The notes beneath the pieces are model-generated. The model ran no database searches, was not told where the DNA came from, and saw only the letters and a program-made list of their open reading frames with translations. The translations under genes and the position numbers were made by a program. This document shows positions 62,869-64,000 of a stretch of DNA of 64,000 nt, in pieces. Numbering within the stretch: the first letter of the stretch is position 1; every line of letters starts with the position of its first letter. The stretch lies in NCBI RefSeq assembly GCF_002210165.1, contig NZ_AQQP01000007.1:124001-188000 (forward strand), read 5' to 3'. The DNA is from Phaeobacter sp. 22II1-1F12B. Lineage in GTDB: Bacteria; Pseudomonadota; Alphaproteobacteria; Rhodobacterales; Rhodobacteraceae.

Positions 62869-64000
62869 TCAGAACCGGTCCAGCAACCTTTCGAGGTAGT
62901 CGAGTTCCATCTGCGGACGCTCGCCTTCGCCGGTGCGGCGGCGGATCTCGTCCAGCAATTCGCGCGCGCGGCGATAGACATCCTCGCCCTGCAAAAGGTT
63001 CTCGTCGGTCCCGATCGATCCGTTGGACCCGGCGTTGCGGCCAAGCGGATCACGGTTGCGGGCGCGTTCCTGACCCTCGGCCATGCCCTGTCCGGGCTGC
63101 GATTGTTGCTCCTGCTGAGCCATCGCCTCGCCAAGGGCACGCATGCCTTCACGCAGGGCCTCCATCGCTTCGGACTGCTGGTCGATGGCCTCGGCCAGAT
63201 CGTCGCGGCGCAGGGAATCCTCGGCCCCTTCCATTGCACGGCCCGCCCGGTCCAGCGCATCCCGCGCGGCCTGACCTTCCTCGGTGCCGCCGCCGGGCAG
63301 GTTGCCCTGCTGGCGGCGCAACTCATTGCGCAGCTCGCGCTGGCGCTGTGCAAGGTTCTCCGCCATGCCGCCCTGCCCCTGCTGATCGCCCTGCGCCTGA
63401 CCTTGGTTCTGACCCGGATTTTGCCCCTGGCCCTGACCCTGGTTCTCGCCGGGGTTCTGGCCGTTCTGACCCTGATGACTCTGGCCCCGGCCCTGACCGC
63501 CGCTCTGACCTTCGTTATTCTCGCTCTGCCCGCTCTGGGCGTTCGGGTTGAACTGCTCCTGAAGATCGCGGAACGCCTGATCCGACAGGCCCTGCTGCTC
63601 TCGCAGCGTCTCGGACAGCCCCTGCATCGCCTGCTCGCCCGGCGACTGACCGCCCTGACCTTGGGTGACGCGCATGTTCTCCATCATCTGCTGCAATTCC
63701 TGCAGCGCCTGCTGGGCTTCGGCCATGCGGCCCTGTTCCATCAGCTCCTGAATACGGTCCATCATCCGTTGCAGATCGTCCTGCGACATCTGCATGGAAT
63801 TCTCGGACATCTGCTGCTGTTCGCCCTCTTCGCCATTCTGTTGCTGCTGCTGGGCAAGCTGGCGCATGTATTCATCGGTGGCGCGGCGTAATTCGTCCAT
63901 CAACTCGGCGATTTCCTCGTCCGAGGCACCGTTCTTCATCGCCTCGGCCAACCGTTCCTGCGCCCGGCGCAGACGTTCCAGCGCGTCGCTCAGATCGCCC
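62869..64000 (-). CDS. DUF4175/TIGR02302-type protein, C-terminal part (runs off window)
   Basis: The visible 377 or so residues are the C-terminal end; the 5' end is beyond base 64000. The sequence is low-complexity, rich in Gln, Gly and Asn (about 63360-63560), with helical repeats before it (ELMEQGRMAEAQQALQELQQMMENMR) and a conserved end (RRARELLDEIRRRTGEGERPQMELDYLERLLDRF). The pattern matches the C-terminus of alphaproteobacterial TIGR02302 proteins (DUF4175), large membrane proteins of unknown function. The N-terminal membrane part is not seen here. Confidence 0.75.
   Translation of the reverse strand, partial: GDLSDALERLRRAQERLAEAMKNGASDEEIAELMDELRRATDEYMRQLAQQQQQNGEEGEQQQMSENSMQMSQDDLQRMMDRIQELMEQGRMAEAQQALQELQQMMENMRVTQGQGGQSPGEQAMQGLSETLREQQGLSDQAFRDLQEQFNPNAQSGQSENNEGQSGGQGRGQSHQGQNGQNPGENQGQGQGQNPGQNQGQAQGDQQGQGGMAENLAQRQRELRNELRRQQGNLPGGGTEEGQAARDALDRAGRAMEGAEDSLRRDDLAEAIDQQSEAMEALREGMRALGEAMAQQEQQSQPGQGMAEGQERARNRDPLGRNAGSNGSIGTDENLLQGEDVYRRARELLDEIRRRTGEGERPQMELDYLERLLDRF

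Overview
This is chromosomal DNA from a GC-rich alphaproteobacterium, most likely a marine member of the Roseobacter group (Rhodobacteraceae). The evidence is the gene content: ectABC with a dedicated aspartokinase, a tandem glycine riboswitch ahead of gcvT, ethylmalonyl-CoA pathway genes, an HvrA/H-NS-type protein, VPLPA-CTERM sorting, a luxR/luxI pair, and a long mdh-suc-lpd gene series. I saw no tRNA or rRNA gene, insertion sequence, prophage or CRISPR array.

Layout. 1-6.2 kb: an omega-aminotransferase and a MarR-type regulator (EctR-like), divergent from ectA-ectB-ectC-ask (ectoine synthesis; no ectD). 6.4-8.5 kb: an orphan CHASE/PAS histidine kinase. 8.6-13.6 kb: glycine riboswitch, gcvT, gcvH, a VOC-fold gene and gcvP. 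13.6-17 kb: a membrane protein, a universal stress protein, nfuA, tsaB and rimI. 17.1-21.8 kb: a BMP-family nucleoside-type ABC importer. 21.9-25.9 kb: a TSUP transporter with a TIGR02186 partner, an SDR and a RecD-like helicase. 25.9-27.6 kb: luxI, luxR and an overlapping small ORF. 27.8-33 kb: ccr, a PlsB-like acyltransferase and ecm. 33-36.4 kb: an H-NS-like protein, deoD, a VPLPA-CTERM protein, DUF1989 and small genes. 36.4-40.4 kb: sdhCDAB plus a small exported protein. 40.5-45.4 kb: a phosphatase-fold protein, mch, DUF1737, NnrU, mcl2, a small exported protein and a TSUP permease. 45.5-58.5 kb: mdh, sucC, sucD, sucA, sucB and lpdA with several small or unknown genes between them. 58.5-64 kb: small membrane protein, PPOX flavoprotein, plsC, ftsX, ftsE, a zinc-ribbon protein and a DUF4175/TIGR02302-type protein cut by the window end.

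The metabolic genes fit together. Ccr, Ecm, Mch and Mcl2 are steps of C2 assimilation through the ethylmalonyl-CoA pathway. Its products enter the TCA cycle through Sdh, Mdh, SucCD and SucAB-Lpd, all encoded here. The glycine cleavage system feeds C1 units and shares the E3 subunit Lpd. Ectoine synthesis draws aspartate semialdehyde from the same oxaloacetate pool.

The most unusual content is regulatory DNA outside genes. (a) Paired TGTGATCACA palindromes, 21 bp apart, lie 112-116 bp upstream of both sdhC and sucC in the same orientation. (b) TGTAC units repeat every 11 bp upstream of both the aminotransferase and lpdA. (c) A CGCAATATT element lies upstream of ccr, ecm and mcl2. (d) A perfect 18-bp direct repeat sits in the ectR-ectA gap. 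(e) A GNRA-capped hairpin lies exactly between the Shine-Dalgarno sequence and the start codon of ask. (f) A terminator-like hairpin overlaps the start of the gene after gcvP. Two unknown genes inside the TCA series (48480-49496 and 56053-56589) look like insertions.
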